In this document: positions 10,443 to 18,576 of the stretch, in pieces
Layout: every line of letters begins with the position of its first letter
How positions within the stretch are numbered: the stretch's first letter is position 1
Assembly (NCBI RefSeq): GCF_003610295.1
Contig: NZ_RAPV01000001.1
Span: 4,216,001 to 4,280,000, forward strand
From: Paraburkholderia sp. BL23I1N1
GTDB lineage: Bacteria; Pseudomonadota; Gammaproteobacteria; Burkholderiales; Burkholderiaceae
Direction: 5' to 3'
Length of the DNA stretch: 64,000 bases
Translations under genes and position numbers: made by a program
The notes under the pieces: model-generated
Database searches by the model: none
Told to the model about the DNA's origin: nothing
Seen by the model: only the letters and a program-made list of their open reading frames with translations

Positions 10443-10751
10443 TGCGTGTCTCCAAGATAAAACTACGTGGCATCCTAAGCATCATAGGTGAACGCAAGGT
10501 CGCAAACGTCGCTGCGTACGGACATTCACCAGGTAAATCGAACATGTCGGCCGCTGCCGGGAAAGCGTGGCGGCCGCTTATGTTTCCAATTGCAGGCATC
10601 TCGTGCGTCCTACAAGAAAGACATTCTTGATAGGGCTGTCGACGATGCCGGTATCGATCTGTTTCGAAGCGCGCCATGCGGTGTGCCGGCATGACCGGCA
10701 CGACCCGCACGCGTGCGCATGGCAAGCGGAACAAACGCAAATGCATCAAAT
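10443..10751. other. Intergenic stretch between exporter operon and peptide locus
   Basis: About 310 bases. It must contain the promoter of the DUF3303-exporter operon, but I could not pick a convincing -35/-10 pair. No ORF with a Gly-Gly leader was found here on either strand. Confidence 0.45.
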
Positions 10752-10782
10752 GAAAACGGCACGCGCGTCAAGTGCGTGCCGT
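10752..10782 (-). terminator. Rho-independent terminator of the minus-strand peptide genes
   Basis: On the minus strand the arms ACGGCACGC and GCGTGCCGT form a perfect 9-bp stem followed by TTTTC. It lies 25 bases beyond the stop of the 75-residue peptide gene. Confidence 0.72.
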
Positions 10783-10806
10783 CGCGGCGAGTCTGTGAGC
10801 CCGGGT

Positions 10807-11034
10807 CTAGCTGCGCGGCGAATTGCGTGGTGCAAAGGTGGCAGGTACACCGGTAAGGGGCTGATGCGCCGCGGGAAAACCCGGCGGATAGTCGACGACG
10901 CGTGCGGAGACCGGCACGGTCTGCATGGCGATGCTTGCCCTGGCACCGATTCGCGCACCGCCGACAATGGCGGCCATTGCCTCCCGATCGAGTTCGACGC
11001 TCTCGGTGAGGTCTTTAATGACAAGCTTTGCCAT
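10807..11034 (-). CDS. Gly-Gly leader peptide precursor (short core)
   Basis: A 75-residue precursor. The first 26 residues end in AMAAIVGG and share with the other four peptides of the locus the pattern xKDLxxxxxLDxxAMxAVxGG. The predicted product after C39 cleavage is 49 residues, has no Cys and is rich in Pro, Ala and Arg, unlike its neighbours. It has its own sigma-54 promoter ~115 bases upstream and a terminator downstream. Export through the C39-type ABC transporter of the locus is inferred from the leader. It resembles class II microcin precursors in layout only; activity is unknown. Confidence 0.75.
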   Translation of the reverse strand: MAKLVIKDLTESVELDREAMAAIVGGARIGARASIAMQTVPVSARVVDYPPGFPAAHQPLTGVPATFAPRNSPRS

Positions 11035-11148
11035 GGCGGCTCCAGGGATGCAATCGAGCCGGCGGCTGGTGCGATTTTCCAGTCGCGGCCCGGGTGTGCG
11101 TTTACGTATACAGCGGTCTCATCGCACTATCAGTATAGGAAATCTGCC

Positions 11149-11164
11149 TGCAAATCGCCTGCCG
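11149..11164 (-). promoter_or_regulatory. Sigma-54 promoter of the short-core peptide gene
   Basis: Read on the minus strand: CGGCAGG-CGAT-TTGCA. GG and GC elements are 12 bases apart and the -12 box TTGCA is perfect. It lies in the 183-base gap between two peptide genes, ~115 bases before the start codon. Confidence 0.65.
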
Positions 11165-11217
11165 GATGCGAACAGGCAGCAGTAGGGAAGTCCCCAGTCC
11201 TCCGCTACCGCGCGCCG

Positions 11218-11502
11218 TTAAACGTTGGCGTAATTGGCGCCCCACAGCGACGGGCTGACATTCAGATGCAACGGCACGAAGCCCGCGCCGATCACACCGA
11301 TGTTGTTGAGGGCGGCAACGTTGACGGTTTGAATCTGGCTGAGATTCTGATTCACCGAGACGTTGACGTTGGCGATGCCTTCAAGGCCGGCAACCGAAGG
11401 CAGGCCGGGCACGCTGCTGCCGGTGCCGCCAACCACCGCCGACATTGCGCGGTGGTCGAGCTCCCGGGTGCGGGACAAATCTCGAATCATGAGGGATGAC
11501 AT
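11218..11502 (-). CDS. Gly-Gly leader peptide precursor (Asn/Val-rich core)
   Basis: A 94-residue precursor with a 26-residue leader ending AMSAVVGG and a 68-residue core. The core is free of Cys and rich in Asn, Val, Ser and Gly (for example NVNVSVNQNLSQ), which could favour beta-structure. No sigma-54 site of its own was found in the 88-base gap upstream, so it is probably read from the promoter of the preceding peptide gene, past a hairpin that may lower its level. Fate after export is unknown. Confidence 0.75.
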   Translation of the reverse strand: MSSLMIRDLSRTRELDHRAMSAVVGGTGSSVPGLPSVAGLEGIANVNVSVNQNLSQIQTVNVAALNNIGVIGAGFVPLHLNVSPSLWGANYANV

Positions 11503-11543
11503 GGTGATTCTCCAAAGGTGCGCGGAAGACGGGCGTGATCGGA

Positions 11544-11579
11544 GCGAAGCGGAGGTTGCCGAGGGCCTCTCCGCTTCGC
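11544..11579 (-). terminator. Intercistronic hairpin between two peptide genes
   Basis: Arms GCGAAGCGGAG and CTCCGCTTCGC make a perfect 11-bp stem with a 14-base loop. There is no long T-run on the minus strand side, so it may act as a partial terminator or as an mRNA 3' end stabiliser. Confidence 0.6.
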
Positions 11580-11590
11580 CGAATCAGGCT

Positions 11591-11866
11591 TTAGACGTGG
11601 ATGTTGTTGCTCGACGTCACGCAGGGGTTGATCGACGAAGTGAGGCCTGCCGCGAACGCAACGTTGTTGCCGTTGGCGCTCTGGATGTTCATCTCGTTGC
11701 TGATCAACTGCGTGGCGTCGACATTCTTGCTGTTGTTTGGTGCGACCACCGGGCTGAAGTTGAAGTACGACGTGCTGGGGTAGCCGTAGCCGCCGCGCAC
11801 GGCGCTCATGGCCTTGCTGTCGAGTTGTTCGGTGATGGACAGATCTTTGATCATCAGCGTGTTCAT
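11591..11866 (-). CDS. Gly-Gly leader peptide precursor, copy A of a duplicated pair
   Basis: A 91-residue precursor. The start is ATG at 11866 with AGGAGA eight bases upstream; the leader is 26 residues and ends AMSAVRGG. The 65-residue core starts YGYPS and is rich in Asn, Ser, Ala and aromatic residues, with a single Cys near the end. It is highly similar to the plus-strand peptide at 18071-18349, and the ~110 bases upstream of both are nearly identical, so the two arose by inverted duplication. Transcription is from the sigma-54 promoter at 11941-11956. Confidence 0.8.
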   Translation of the reverse strand: MNTLMIKDLSITEQLDSKAMSAVRGGYGYPSTSYFNFSPVVAPNNSKNVDATQLISNEMNIQSANGNNVAFAAGLTSSINPCVTSSNNIHV

Positions 11867-11940
11867 GGTAAATCTCCTGGAAGGGAATATCACAGTCTTG
11901 CGGTTGGGTTCGAGCATCTTGTCTGCTCGAGTGTCACTAA

Positions 11941-11956
11941 CGCATGGGCTGTGCCA
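11941..11956 (-). promoter_or_regulatory. Sigma-54 promoter of peptide copy A
   Basis: Read on the minus strand: TGGCACA-GCCC-ATGCG. The -24 half TGGCAC is perfect and the GC of the -12 half is at the right distance. The site is shared base for base, except the last position, with the promoter of copy B. The start codon is ~75 bases downstream. Confidence 0.78.
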
Positions 11957-12078
11957 GTTTTATTCGCGGCTCCTAAGAAAATTGGTGGAGGCTTGATACA
12001 CAAGGCTTTCGCGCCATATCGCCGCGTCGGAGCTACGGTACGGCCACCCGCAGACGATCGGCGGCTGACGGCGCGTAC

Positions 12079-12103
12079 CCAACAACGCACCGGATTCTGT
12101 TGG
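12079..12103. promoter_or_regulatory. Candidate activator site (UAS) for peptide copy A
   Basis: CCAACA-N13-TGTTGG, a dyad whose near edge is 123 bases upstream of the sigma-54 promoter. The same dyad, with the same N13 and the same 123-base distance, precedes copy B while the sequence between differs. This is the layout expected for a sigma-54 activator binding site. Confidence 0.6.
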
Positions 12104-12281
12104 ATACCACAAGACACTGGCCGGCAGCGCACGCAGCGGGGCATTCCTGGTTTGCGAAAGCGCGGGTCGGGAGCTAGTATCGAAGCGGCACATGTAACTG
12201 GTTACGACAGGTTTTCTATCAGCCCGAAAGGCTCCGGTCGCATGCGATCCGGCCCAACGGCAGCGGGGGCGCTTCGCACAA

Positions 12282-14417
12282 ATGGCTAGCCTTGCGCATG
12301 TGATTCGCGACTATCAGATCGGCGAGTTGTCACGTGACGAGTTCGTCGCTCAACTCGACAGCACGTTGACGACCGAAGGGCTCGGTCCCACGCAGCTGCT
12401 GGATATGCTCGGCGTAGCGCATCGCAAATCCCCCTTGCCCGATGATCTCTACGCCGAAGTGCGGCGGCGCATCGAACAGTTGCGCGTGTCGAACGTGGCG
12501 GCCGGCGGCGAGGAAACCGGCGTCCAGACCACCGTCGAGATACCGTCGGTGCGCTCGGTGAGCGGACCAGGCTCGGCAAGCGCAGCAAGCGCCGCTGGCG
12601 TGCCGGACCATGACCAGATCAAAGGCACCGGCGACACGCTGAACAACCGCTTCGTCCTCGAGGAATGCCTGGGCGTGGGCGGGATGGGCACGGTGTACAA
12701 AGCGCTCGATATGCGCAAGCTCGAGGCGTCGGATCGCAAACCCTATGTCGCGATCAAGGTGCTCAACGTCCAGTTCCGCGGCAACCCGAATTCGCTCGTC
12801 GCGCTGCAACGCGAGGCGCGCAAGGCGCAAGTGCTCGCGCACCGCAACATCATCACGGTGTACGACTTCGATCGCGACGGACCGATCGTCTATCTGACGA
12901 TGGAGTACCTTACCGGCAAGCCGCTCAGCCAGCTCTTGCGCACGCCGGGCTATCAGGGCATGCCGGTGCGCGCCGCGTTGCCGATTGTGCGCGGCATGTG
13001 CAATGCGCTGGCCTACGCGCACGAACACGGCTTCGTCCATTGCGATTTCAAACCCGCCAACGTCTTTCTCACGACGAATGCCGAAGTGAAGGTGATCGAC
13101 TTCGGCATCGCCCGCGTGTTCCAGCGGCCGGAGGAGGAGAGCGACGCCACCGTGTTCGACCCCGGCAGTCTCGGCGCGTTGACGCCCGCGTATGCGAGCC
13201 CGGAGATGATCGAGCATCGCGAGCCGGATCCGCGCGACGATATCTACGCGCTCGGCTGCATTACGTACGAGTTGTTGACGGGCCACCATCCGTTCGACCG
13301 ATTGTCGGCGACGCAGGCCCGCAATTCGGACTTCAAGCCGCAGCGTCCTCCTAATCTCGATGCGAAACAGTGGCGCGCGTTGCGTGCCACGCTTTCATTT
13401 GATCGCAATACGCGCATGCCGAGTGTCGTGCGTTTCATCGCGGAGTTCGACAACGAGGCGCGCGCGGAGAAGTCGGGTACGTTGGTCAAGGCGGGGTTCG
13501 CGGGTTTCGCCGTGGTGTGTGCCGCGGCGGTCGCTGTGTTTGCCCTACGGTCAGCACCGAGTCGTCAAAACGGCACGCAGGAAGCTGCGGCGGCTTCGGA
13601 GGCGTCAGCGGATCAAGTGGCTTCGGCGGCGGCGCCTGGTGCTGCTGCAGCGGTAGCGAGTGCGCCGGAGTCGCCATCGACTGCCGCGCCAGTCGCATCC
13701 GCCCCGGGGCAACCTCCTGCACCTCCGGCGCCCAAACCCGCGCTGACCTTAGCCGCCGTCGCGCCGGTTCTCGCACAAGTGCCGTGCTCGGCGCTGTCCG
13801 CTTCTGCACAAGACCATTCGCTGACGGTACGCGGCTACGTCTCGCAACGCTACGGCGCGGCGCATCTGAAAGATACGCTGGCGGCAGTGCCGGGCGTCGA
13901 CACGCTGACGCTCCAGGTCGAACCGCTCGCCGACGACAAATGCGACACGGTCAAAGCGCTCGCGCCCTACTGGACCCGCAACTGGCAATCAGGCCACTTT
14001 GCGTCGCTGCATGTACGGCCGCCCGGTGGCCAGTTGAGCGAAGGCGATCCGCTGGTCGTCGACGTGACGACGCCCGCCTACGACTCGTACGTGAACCTCG
14101 ATTACTACCAGCTCGACGGCAGCGTGGTGCACATGGTGCCGAGCCCGCGCGCCAAAGACAATCAGGCGCCCCCGCGCTACACGGCCACCATCGGCAGCGC
14201 GGGTGACTGGATCATTTCGAAGCCGTTTGGATCGGAGATGGTGGTGCTTCTGATCACGCCGGTGCAGCTATTCGACAAGCCGCGGCCCGAAAGCGAATCA
14301 CGTGCCGATTATCTGCACGCATTGGATACGCGACTAGCGCAGATCGCCGGCAAATACGGTCAGGACCATATCGTCGCGGATTTCGCGCCGATCACGACCA
14401 AGCCGCGCACGCCATAA
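12282..14417 (+). CDS. Membrane Ser/Thr protein kinase with C-terminal DUF4384 domain
   Basis: A 711-residue protein. After a ~120-residue N-terminal region the kinase domain shows LGVGGMGTV (~129-137), the ATP-anchoring Lys159, the catalytic loop HCDFKPAN with Asp255, DFG at 273-275 and an APE-like ASPE. The catalytic loop has Cys in place of the usual Arg, so it is a non-RD kinase. One membrane helix lies at ~403-424, then an Ala/Pro-rich linker and a DUF4384 domain (~residues 570-690) that would be periplasmic. Its partners in the locus are a PP2C phosphatase and a double-FHA protein. It probably phosphorylates Thr residues read by the FHA domains. It resembles T6SS PpkA in logic, but no T6SS genes are present. 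Confidence 0.87.
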   Translation: MASLAHVIRDYQIGELSRDEFVAQLDSTLTTEGLGPTQLLDMLGVAHRKSPLPDDLYAEVRRRIEQLRVSNVAAGGEETGVQTTVEIPSVRSVSGPGSASAASAAGVPDHDQIKGTGDTLNNRFVLEECLGVGGMGTVYKALDMRKLEASDRKPYVAIKVLNVQFRGNPNSLVALQREARKAQVLAHRNIITVYDFDRDGPIVYLTMEYLTGKPLSQLLRTPGYQGMPVRAALPIVRGMCNALAYAHEHGFVHCDFKPANVFLTTNAEVKVIDFGIARVFQRPEEESDATVFDPGSLGALTPAYASPEMIEHREPDPRDDIYALGCITYELLTGHHPFDRLSATQARNSDFKPQRPPNLDAKQWRALRATLSFDRNTRMPSVVRFIAEFDNEARAEKSGTLVKAGFAGFAVVCAAAVAVFALRSAPSRQNGTQEAAAASEASADQVASAAAPGAAAAVASAPESPSTAAPVASAPGQPPAPPAPKPALTLAAVAPVLAQVPCSALSASAQDHSLTVRGYVSQRYGAAHLKDTLAAVPGVDTLTLQVEPLADDKCDTVKALAPYWTRNWQSGHFASLHVRPPGGQLSEGDPLVVDVTTPAYDSYVNLDYYQLDGSVVHMVPSPRAKDNQAPPRYTATIGSAGDWIISKPFGSEMVVLLITPVQLFDKPRPESESRADYLHALDTRLAQIAGKYGQDHIVADFAPITTKPRTP

Positions 14418-14435
14418 GAGACGCGCGGCCCGGTC

Positions 14436-16397
14436 TCACTTCAAATCCTTGACCACCCTGAAGCCATCCTGCGACTGGCGCACGCTCGCACTGTATTTGA
14501 AGCGCGTCGCGCTCAGCATGTAGCTTGCGCCTTCGCGCCACGAACCGCCGCGAATCACCCGCATGTCGCAGCCGGGACTGTCCCACGCGTGGCCGTCGGC
14601 GGGCGCGCCCTGATAGGAGTTGTGCCAGCAGTCGGCGACCCACTCCCAGACGCTGCCGTTCATGTCGTACAAACCGACCGGGTTCGGTGCGAAGGAGCCG
14701 GCAGTCTCGGGTCCTTCCTTATGCCAGGGATCGCCGCAGTCCTTGCAATTGGCGTTGCCCTTGCGCATCTGATCGCCCCACCAGTAAGCCGTCGTGGTGC
14801 CGCCACGGTCCGCATATTCCCATTCGGCTTCGGTGGGAAGGCGGTACGGTTTGCCGGTCGTTTTACTGAGCCATTTCACGTACTGTTGCGCGTCGTCCCA
14901 ACTGAGGTCGCGTGCAGGCTCAGCTTTGTTCGTATTGCTGTCGGGCGTCAGTTTCTGGCAGGCGTTCGCGGCGACGCACGCGTTCCATTGCTCGACGCTC
15001 ACCTCGTATTTGCCGATCGCGAACGGCGCGCCGATGGTCACGTGATGAACAGGTTTCTCGGAGGGGTCGTCGGTGCTACTGCCCATCGAGAACGCGCCCG
15101 CAGGCAACGCGATCATGATCGGGCAGGCGGTGCAATCGCGGCTTTCGCCGGCGCTCGGTGGATGCGTCGTGGGCTTCTGCGTGACTGCCGGCGTGGCTGG
15201 TAGGGCCGTTGTTGCAGCGGGCGGCGCTGCCGCATGCGGATGCTCTTGCGGCGCGGCGCTGGCGGGTGGGGTTGGTCGTGCGACTTGTGGCGACGGTGCA
15301 ACCGGCGGTGCAACAGCGGGCGAAGCAGACGGTGCGCTCGCCGATGCCGCGGCGCGCAGGCGATCGATACGTGCGTGGGCGAGCGTGGCGAAGCGGCCGT
15401 TCGGATAGGCCTTCAAATAAGCCTCGTAATCGCCGGGGTAGTTGCTGTCCCTAATGGAATTCCAGAAGGTGATTTCATATTGCTCGCTGCTGTCCTTCGG
15501 CAGAATGCCTCTGCTGTGCAGCGCGACAATCGAATCGTCACCGCTAGCGCCGCGAGATACCGGCTCGCTCAGGCTCGCGTCCCTGGCAAGCGATGACGCA
15601 ATCCACGGCGTCTGTTCACCGCCTGTAACCTCGCTAACCCTCGTCGCGACGCGTTGAAACAATCCCGCAAGATCGCGCGATGAAGAAGCGTCGGTGAGCA
15701 CGCGCAGCAAAGTGTTCGTATAGACGCCATGACGCAAGCCGTCCGCGGCAAACCCTCCCGGCGCCGTTGCATAAGCAATCACCGTATGAGCAGGCAACGC
15801 GGATTGTTCGAGCGATACGTCGTGGGAGAACGGGTTGTTCAGGCACGTATCGAGAATCACGAGATTGAGTGCGTCGGCACGCGGCGCGCGCATCGCCTGC
15901 AATACGGTATTCAAATCAACGCCCTCGCTGACCAGCCGCGCCGGCGCGCGCGTGTCGAGTCCGGCAGGCACGAGCAGCGTCTGTCGGCCGATTTGCAAAC
16001 CGTGTCCGGCGAAATAGAAGAGCCCGATGCCGCCGCCTTGCAGACGTTGACCGAATTCGCCGATGGCCTGCCGCATTTGCTGCGGCGTAGCATCGGTGCG
16101 CATGATCACGTCGAAGCCGTGCGCTTGCAGCGTGTCGCGCATGGCTTCAGCGTCGCGCGGCGCATTATCGTTAATCGCGTCTGCGCGGTGGCCGTATGCG
16201 CCGTTGCCGATCACCAGCGCGATGCGCGCAGGCTGCGGATTGTCCTGTTGCAGGGTGAGCGGCGCGATGAACGCAGCCGTCGTATGGGGAGCGGAAGCAC
16301 CAGGCGCCATGCCGTCACGTTGCGCCGCGGCATAAACACTGCCCCAATGCGCCTGAATCGCTCCGGCCATGCACACCAGCAGGAATGTTCGCCACAT
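14436..16397 (-). CDS. Exported caspase-fold peptidase (C14) fused to a SUMF1-like domain
   Basis: A 653-residue protein starting at ATG 16397 with a signal peptide or anchor (residues 1-24). The caspase domain has both catalytic residues: His132 in FYFAGHGLQ and Cys185 in ILDTCLNN. A Pro/Ala linker (~350-420) leads to a SUMF1/FGE-fold domain (~425-653) with [23 protein letters not shown] and RGGSW. The two cysteines that true formylglycine-generating enzymes use near the C-terminal GFR are absent, so that domain is likely a binding or lectin-like module. Convergent with the kinase gene, 18 bases apart. Role in the peptide system (processing or sensing) is inferred only from position. Confidence 0.85.
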   Translation of the reverse strand: MWRTFLLVCMAGAIQAHWGSVYAAAQRDGMAPGASAPHTTAAFIAPLTLQQDNPQPARIALVIGNGAYGHRADAINDNAPRDAEAMRDTLQAHGFDVIMRTDATPQQMRQAIGEFGQRLQGGGIGLFYFAGHGLQIGRQTLLVPAGLDTRAPARLVSEGVDLNTVLQAMRAPRADALNLVILDTCLNNPFSHDVSLEQSALPAHTVIAYATAPGGFAADGLRHGVYTNTLLRVLTDASSSRDLAGLFQRVATRVSEVTGGEQTPWIASSLARDASLSEPVSRGASGDDSIVALHSRGILPKDSSEQYEITFWNSIRDSNYPGDYEAYLKAYPNGRFATLAHARIDRLRAAASASAPSASPAVAPPVAPSPQVARPTPPASAAPQEHPHAAAPPAATTALPATPAVTQKPTTHPPSAGESRDCTACPIMIALPAGAFSMGSSTDDPSEKPVHHVTIGAPFAIGKYEVSVEQWNACVAANACQKLTPDSNTNKAEPARDLSWDDAQQYVKWLSKTTGKPYRLPTEAEWEYADRGGTTTAYWWGDQMRKGNANCKDCGDPWHKEGPETAGSFAPNPVGLYDMNGSVWEWVADCWHNSYQGAPADGHAWDSPGCDMRVIRGGSWREGASYMLSATRFKYSASVRQSQDGFRVVKDLK

Positions 16398-16630
16398 ATT
16401 CGTATCCTGTTTGTTCCGGACAGAACATAGGGTTTCGACGACCGCGGCATCGACACCGCTATCGATTCTCCATCGACACCCTATGAACAACGATAGCACG
16501 CAGTTTGCGCGTCACAATCATCCGCGCATCGTCATTGCGTCATACGGTTAACGAGCGTGGCGTATCTTTTTGGCAAGTTACGTCCTAAGCTAATTCACAA
16601 GGTAGCGCGGTACGCCCGTTTTAATAATGC

Positions 16631-16685
16631 CGCTGCTCATCGACGTTCATCGACGCTCATCGACGTTCGTCAACGCTCATCAATG
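16631..16685. repeat. Tandem 10-bp repeat, about 5.5 units
   Basis: Units of the form CRACGYTCAT follow each other without gaps (CGACGTTCAT, CGACGCTCAT, CGACGTTCGT, CAACGCTCAT and partial ends). The period is one helical turn. It sits in the ~410-base gap between the caspase gene and the DUF4399 gene, which are divergent. It may be a phased protein-binding array or a simple slippage repeat. Confidence 0.65.
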
Positions 16686-16807
16686 TAAACCCGCGACGAA
16701 AACCCGCCACGTGAAACGATGCGAGTGCCCGCGACGTCGAGCCGGAGCATCCGGCCTGCGCTCTGCGCAGCCGAGGCAGCTATGACCATTCTTCGGGAGA
16801 GTGCGCA

Positions 16808-17311
16808 ATGCGAAGAACCCTCACACCCGGCGTGCTCGCTATCCGTCATGGACCGAAGCCGATGCTGGCAGCGTTCCGCACCGTCTGGTACGCCTCGCTC
16901 TTCCTTCTGCTCGGTATCGCGTCACTGCCTGACGCCGCGCTTGCCGAACAAACGCCTTCGCCGCCCGGGGCCGAGGAATACATCATTTGGCCGTCGGATG
17001 GCGCGGTGATTCACGGCGGCAAGCTGTGGGTCCGTATGGGTCTGCGCAACATGGGCGTCTGCCCGAAGGGCGTGGCGGTCCCGAACACCGGGCATCACCA
17101 TCTGTTGATCGACACCGACCTGCCGCCGCTCGACCAGGAGATTCCGTCTGATCGCAATCACCTGCATTTCGGTGCGGGCGAGACCGACGCGCGCATCGAG
17201 TTGCCGCCGGGCAAGCACACCTTGCAGCTCATTCTCGGCGACCATAACCACGTGCCTCACGTGCCGCCGGTGTACTCGAAGAAAATCACCATCACCGTAC
17301 TAAAAGACTAG
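16808..17311 (+). CDS. DUF4399 exported protein, first of a tandem pair
   Basis: A 167-residue protein. A hydrophobic segment near residues 26-46 ending in Ala-Leu-Ala acts as a signal peptide; ATG 16862 is an alternative start that would give a more usual signal length. The mature part has the DUF4399 pattern: GHHHLLIDTD, DRNHLHFGAGET, ELPPGKHTLQL and PPVYSKKITI, rich in His. The His clusters suggest metal binding, but no function is established for the family. GGGAG lies ahead of ATG 16808. It is followed after 46 bases by a paralogue. Confidence 0.8.
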   Translation: MRRTLTPGVLAIRHGPKPMLAAFRTVWYASLFLLLGIASLPDAALAEQTPSPPGAEEYIIWPSDGAVIHGGKLWVRMGLRNMGVCPKGVAVPNTGHHHLLIDTDLPPLDQEIPSDRNHLHFGAGETDARIELPPGKHTLQLILGDHNHVPHVPPVYSKKITITVLKD

Positions 17312-17357
17312 TTGTCCCGTTCATTCAAAACGGGTCCGTCAGGACGGAGAGACCACC

Positions 17358-17792
17358 ATGTACAGAATCATCGCGCTCGTGGCACTGGCGACATTGGCGT
17401 CACTGGCCTCGCCGAATTTTGCCCTCGCCGGCACGACGCCCTCGCCGGCCGGCGCCCACCTCTATATCGGCTATCCAAACGACGGGCAGGTCGTGCCGGC
17501 CAATAAACCGTTCCGGGTGTGGTTCGGCTTGCGCTATATGGGCGTGGCGCCGAAAGGCGTCAAGTATCCGAACACGGGGCACCACCATCTGCTGATCGAT
17601 ACCGATCTGCCGCCGATGGACCAGGAAATTCCCTCGGACCGCAACCATCTGCATTTCGGCGCGGGTGAAACGGAAACCATGATTGAACTGCCGCCCGGCA
17701 AGCACACGTTGCAACTGCTGTTGGGCGACGATATGCATATGCCGCACAATCCGCCGGTGTACTCGAAGAAGATCACCGTCATTGCGCGTTGA
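17358..17792 (+). CDS. DUF4399 exported protein, second of a tandem pair
   Basis: A 144-residue protein with a standard signal peptide (~24 residues, ending ALA) and the same DUF4399 core as the upstream gene: GHHHLLIDTDLPP, NHLHFGAGET, PPGKHTLQLLLGD and PPVYSKKITV. The His-rich repeats are kept, and most differences lie in the N-terminal half. The pair looks like a recent tandem duplication. Periplasmic location is likely. GGACGGAGAG precedes the start. The gene ends just before the candidate activator site of peptide copy B. Confidence 0.82.
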   Translation: MYRIIALVALATLASLASPNFALAGTTPSPAGAHLYIGYPNDGQVVPANKPFRVWFGLRYMGVAPKGVKYPNTGHHHLLIDTDLPPMDQEIPSDRNHLHFGAGETETMIELPPGKHTLQLLLGDDMHMPHNPPVYSKKITVIAR

Positions 17793-17832
17793 AACGGGTC
17801 AGGGGGTTCTCCGCTTCACTGTCACGTCGCAG

Positions 17833-17857
17833 CCAACACCGTCGCGCGCGTTGTTGG
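17833..17857. promoter_or_regulatory. Candidate activator site (UAS) for peptide copy B
   Basis: CCAACA-N13-TGTTGG. The far edge is 123 bases before the sigma-54 promoter at 17980, identical in form and spacing to the site at 12079-12103. The intervening sequence is not conserved between the two copies. Confidence 0.6.
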
Positions 17858-17979
17858 TTGCGATCCACCAGCTTCAACCGGTCGTTTTTTAGTCGCCGTG
17901 CTGCATCCAACGGCCTACCATCCCCGAAGTCCTTTATCTATCGCCGTTCAGAAGATTTCTTAGGATCGGAAACAAAAAC

Positions 17980-17995
17980 TGGCACAGCCCATGCA
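17980..17995 (+). promoter_or_regulatory. Sigma-54 promoter of peptide copy B and the export operon
   Basis: TGGCACA-GCCC-ATGCA matches the -24/-12 consensus at all key positions. The predicted start near 18006 begins at a 7-bp hairpin (TCGAGCA / TGCTCGA, 18006-18026) that would stand at the 5' end of the mRNA. The peptide ATG is 75 bases downstream of the promoter. Confidence 0.8.
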
Positions 17996-18070
17996 TTAGT
18001 GACACTCGAGCAGACAAGATGCTCGAACCCAACCGCAAGACTGTGCTGTTTCCCTTCCAGGAGATTTACC

Positions 18071-18349
18071 ATGAACACGCTGATGATCAAAGACCTGTCC
18101 ATCACCGCTCAACTCGACAGCAAGGCCATGAGCGCCGTGCGTGGCGGCTACGGCTATCCGTCGTCGTCGTTTTTCAACTTCACGCCCGTGTACGCGCCGA
18201 ACAACAGCAAGACCGTCGACGCCACGCAACTGATCAGCACGACGATGAACATTCAGAACGCCAACGGCAACAACGCAGCGTTCGTCGCCGGCGTGACCAC
18301 CACGATCGATCCGCATGTGAGCTCGAGCAACAACATCAACGTGTATTGA
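18071..18349 (+). CDS. Gly-Gly leader peptide precursor, copy B of a duplicated pair
   Basis: A 92-residue precursor whose 26-residue leader differs from copy A by one residue and ends AMSAVRGG. The 66-residue core begins YGYPSSSFF and keeps the same Asn/Ser-rich pattern (VDATQLIS, NANGNN) but has no Cys. Start ATG 18071 follows AGGAGA. It is the first gene of the plus-strand export cluster, followed by a hairpin and then the outer-membrane channel gene, so exporter genes probably depend in part on read-through from its sigma-54 promoter. Confidence 0.82.
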   Translation: MNTLMIKDLSITAQLDSKAMSAVRGGYGYPSSSFFNFTPVYAPNNSKTVDATQLISTTMNIQNANGNNAAFVAGVTTTIDPHVSSSNNINVY

Positions 18350-18362
18350 ACGGCGCAGGCCA

Positions 18363-18388
18363 CCGCGGAGGCGCTCAGGCCTCCGCGG
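18363..18388 (+). terminator. Hairpin after peptide copy B
   Basis: CCGCGGAGGC-GCTCAG-GCCTCCGCGG, a perfect 10-bp stem, 13 bases past the stop. No T-run follows, so it may be a leaky terminator that lets some transcription continue into the channel gene, or an mRNA end stabiliser. Confidence 0.58.
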
Positions 18389-18576
18389 GACGCGAACCCT
18401 CAACGCGTCAAAAAAATTTCGCATCCAATCGTTCTTTCCACACGACCCCAGCGTCACCGCTCGATCCCCGCGCCGACCCTCCTGACCCGTTTCGATGGTG
18501 AAGCCGGGCAGGACATGCTTTACTTAAAACAGCGCGTTCTTCTCGTGCAGCGTAGCCGGCGTCATCGGAGAAAATC

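Larger units (their letters stand above)
11591..11980 (-). repeat. Left arm of a long inverted duplication (peptide gene plus promoter)
   Basis: The peptide gene, its 5' leader and its sigma-54 promoter, back to TTTCTTAGGA, are repeated in opposite orientation at 17956-18349. Non-coding similarity is nearly complete over ~110 bases and stops sharply upstream of TTTCTTAGGA. The arms enclose the kinase, caspase and DUF4399 genes. Confidence 0.75.
17956..18349 (+). repeat. Right arm of the long inverted duplication
   Basis: Starts at TTTCTTAGGA and runs through promoter, 5' leader and peptide gene. It is the inverted counterpart of 11591-11980. Together the arms flank a ~6-kb segment. Confidence 0.75.

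Noticed and set aside
14436-15130. Active formylglycine-generating enzyme
   Set aside because: The SUMF1 fold is clear but the catalytic Cys residues before the C-terminal GFR are missing ([18 protein letters not shown]).
16752-16767. Sigma-54 promoter before the first DUF4399 gene
   Set aside because: GG-N10-GC spacing is present but four consensus positions are wrong, so it is indistinguishable from chance in GC-rich DNA.
10807-18349. Lanthipeptide, NHLP or other modified-peptide cluster
   Set aside because: The cores are almost free of Cys, and there is no LanM, radical SAM, YcaO or other modifying enzyme. The leaders are short Gly-Gly type, not Nif11 or nitrile-hydratase type.
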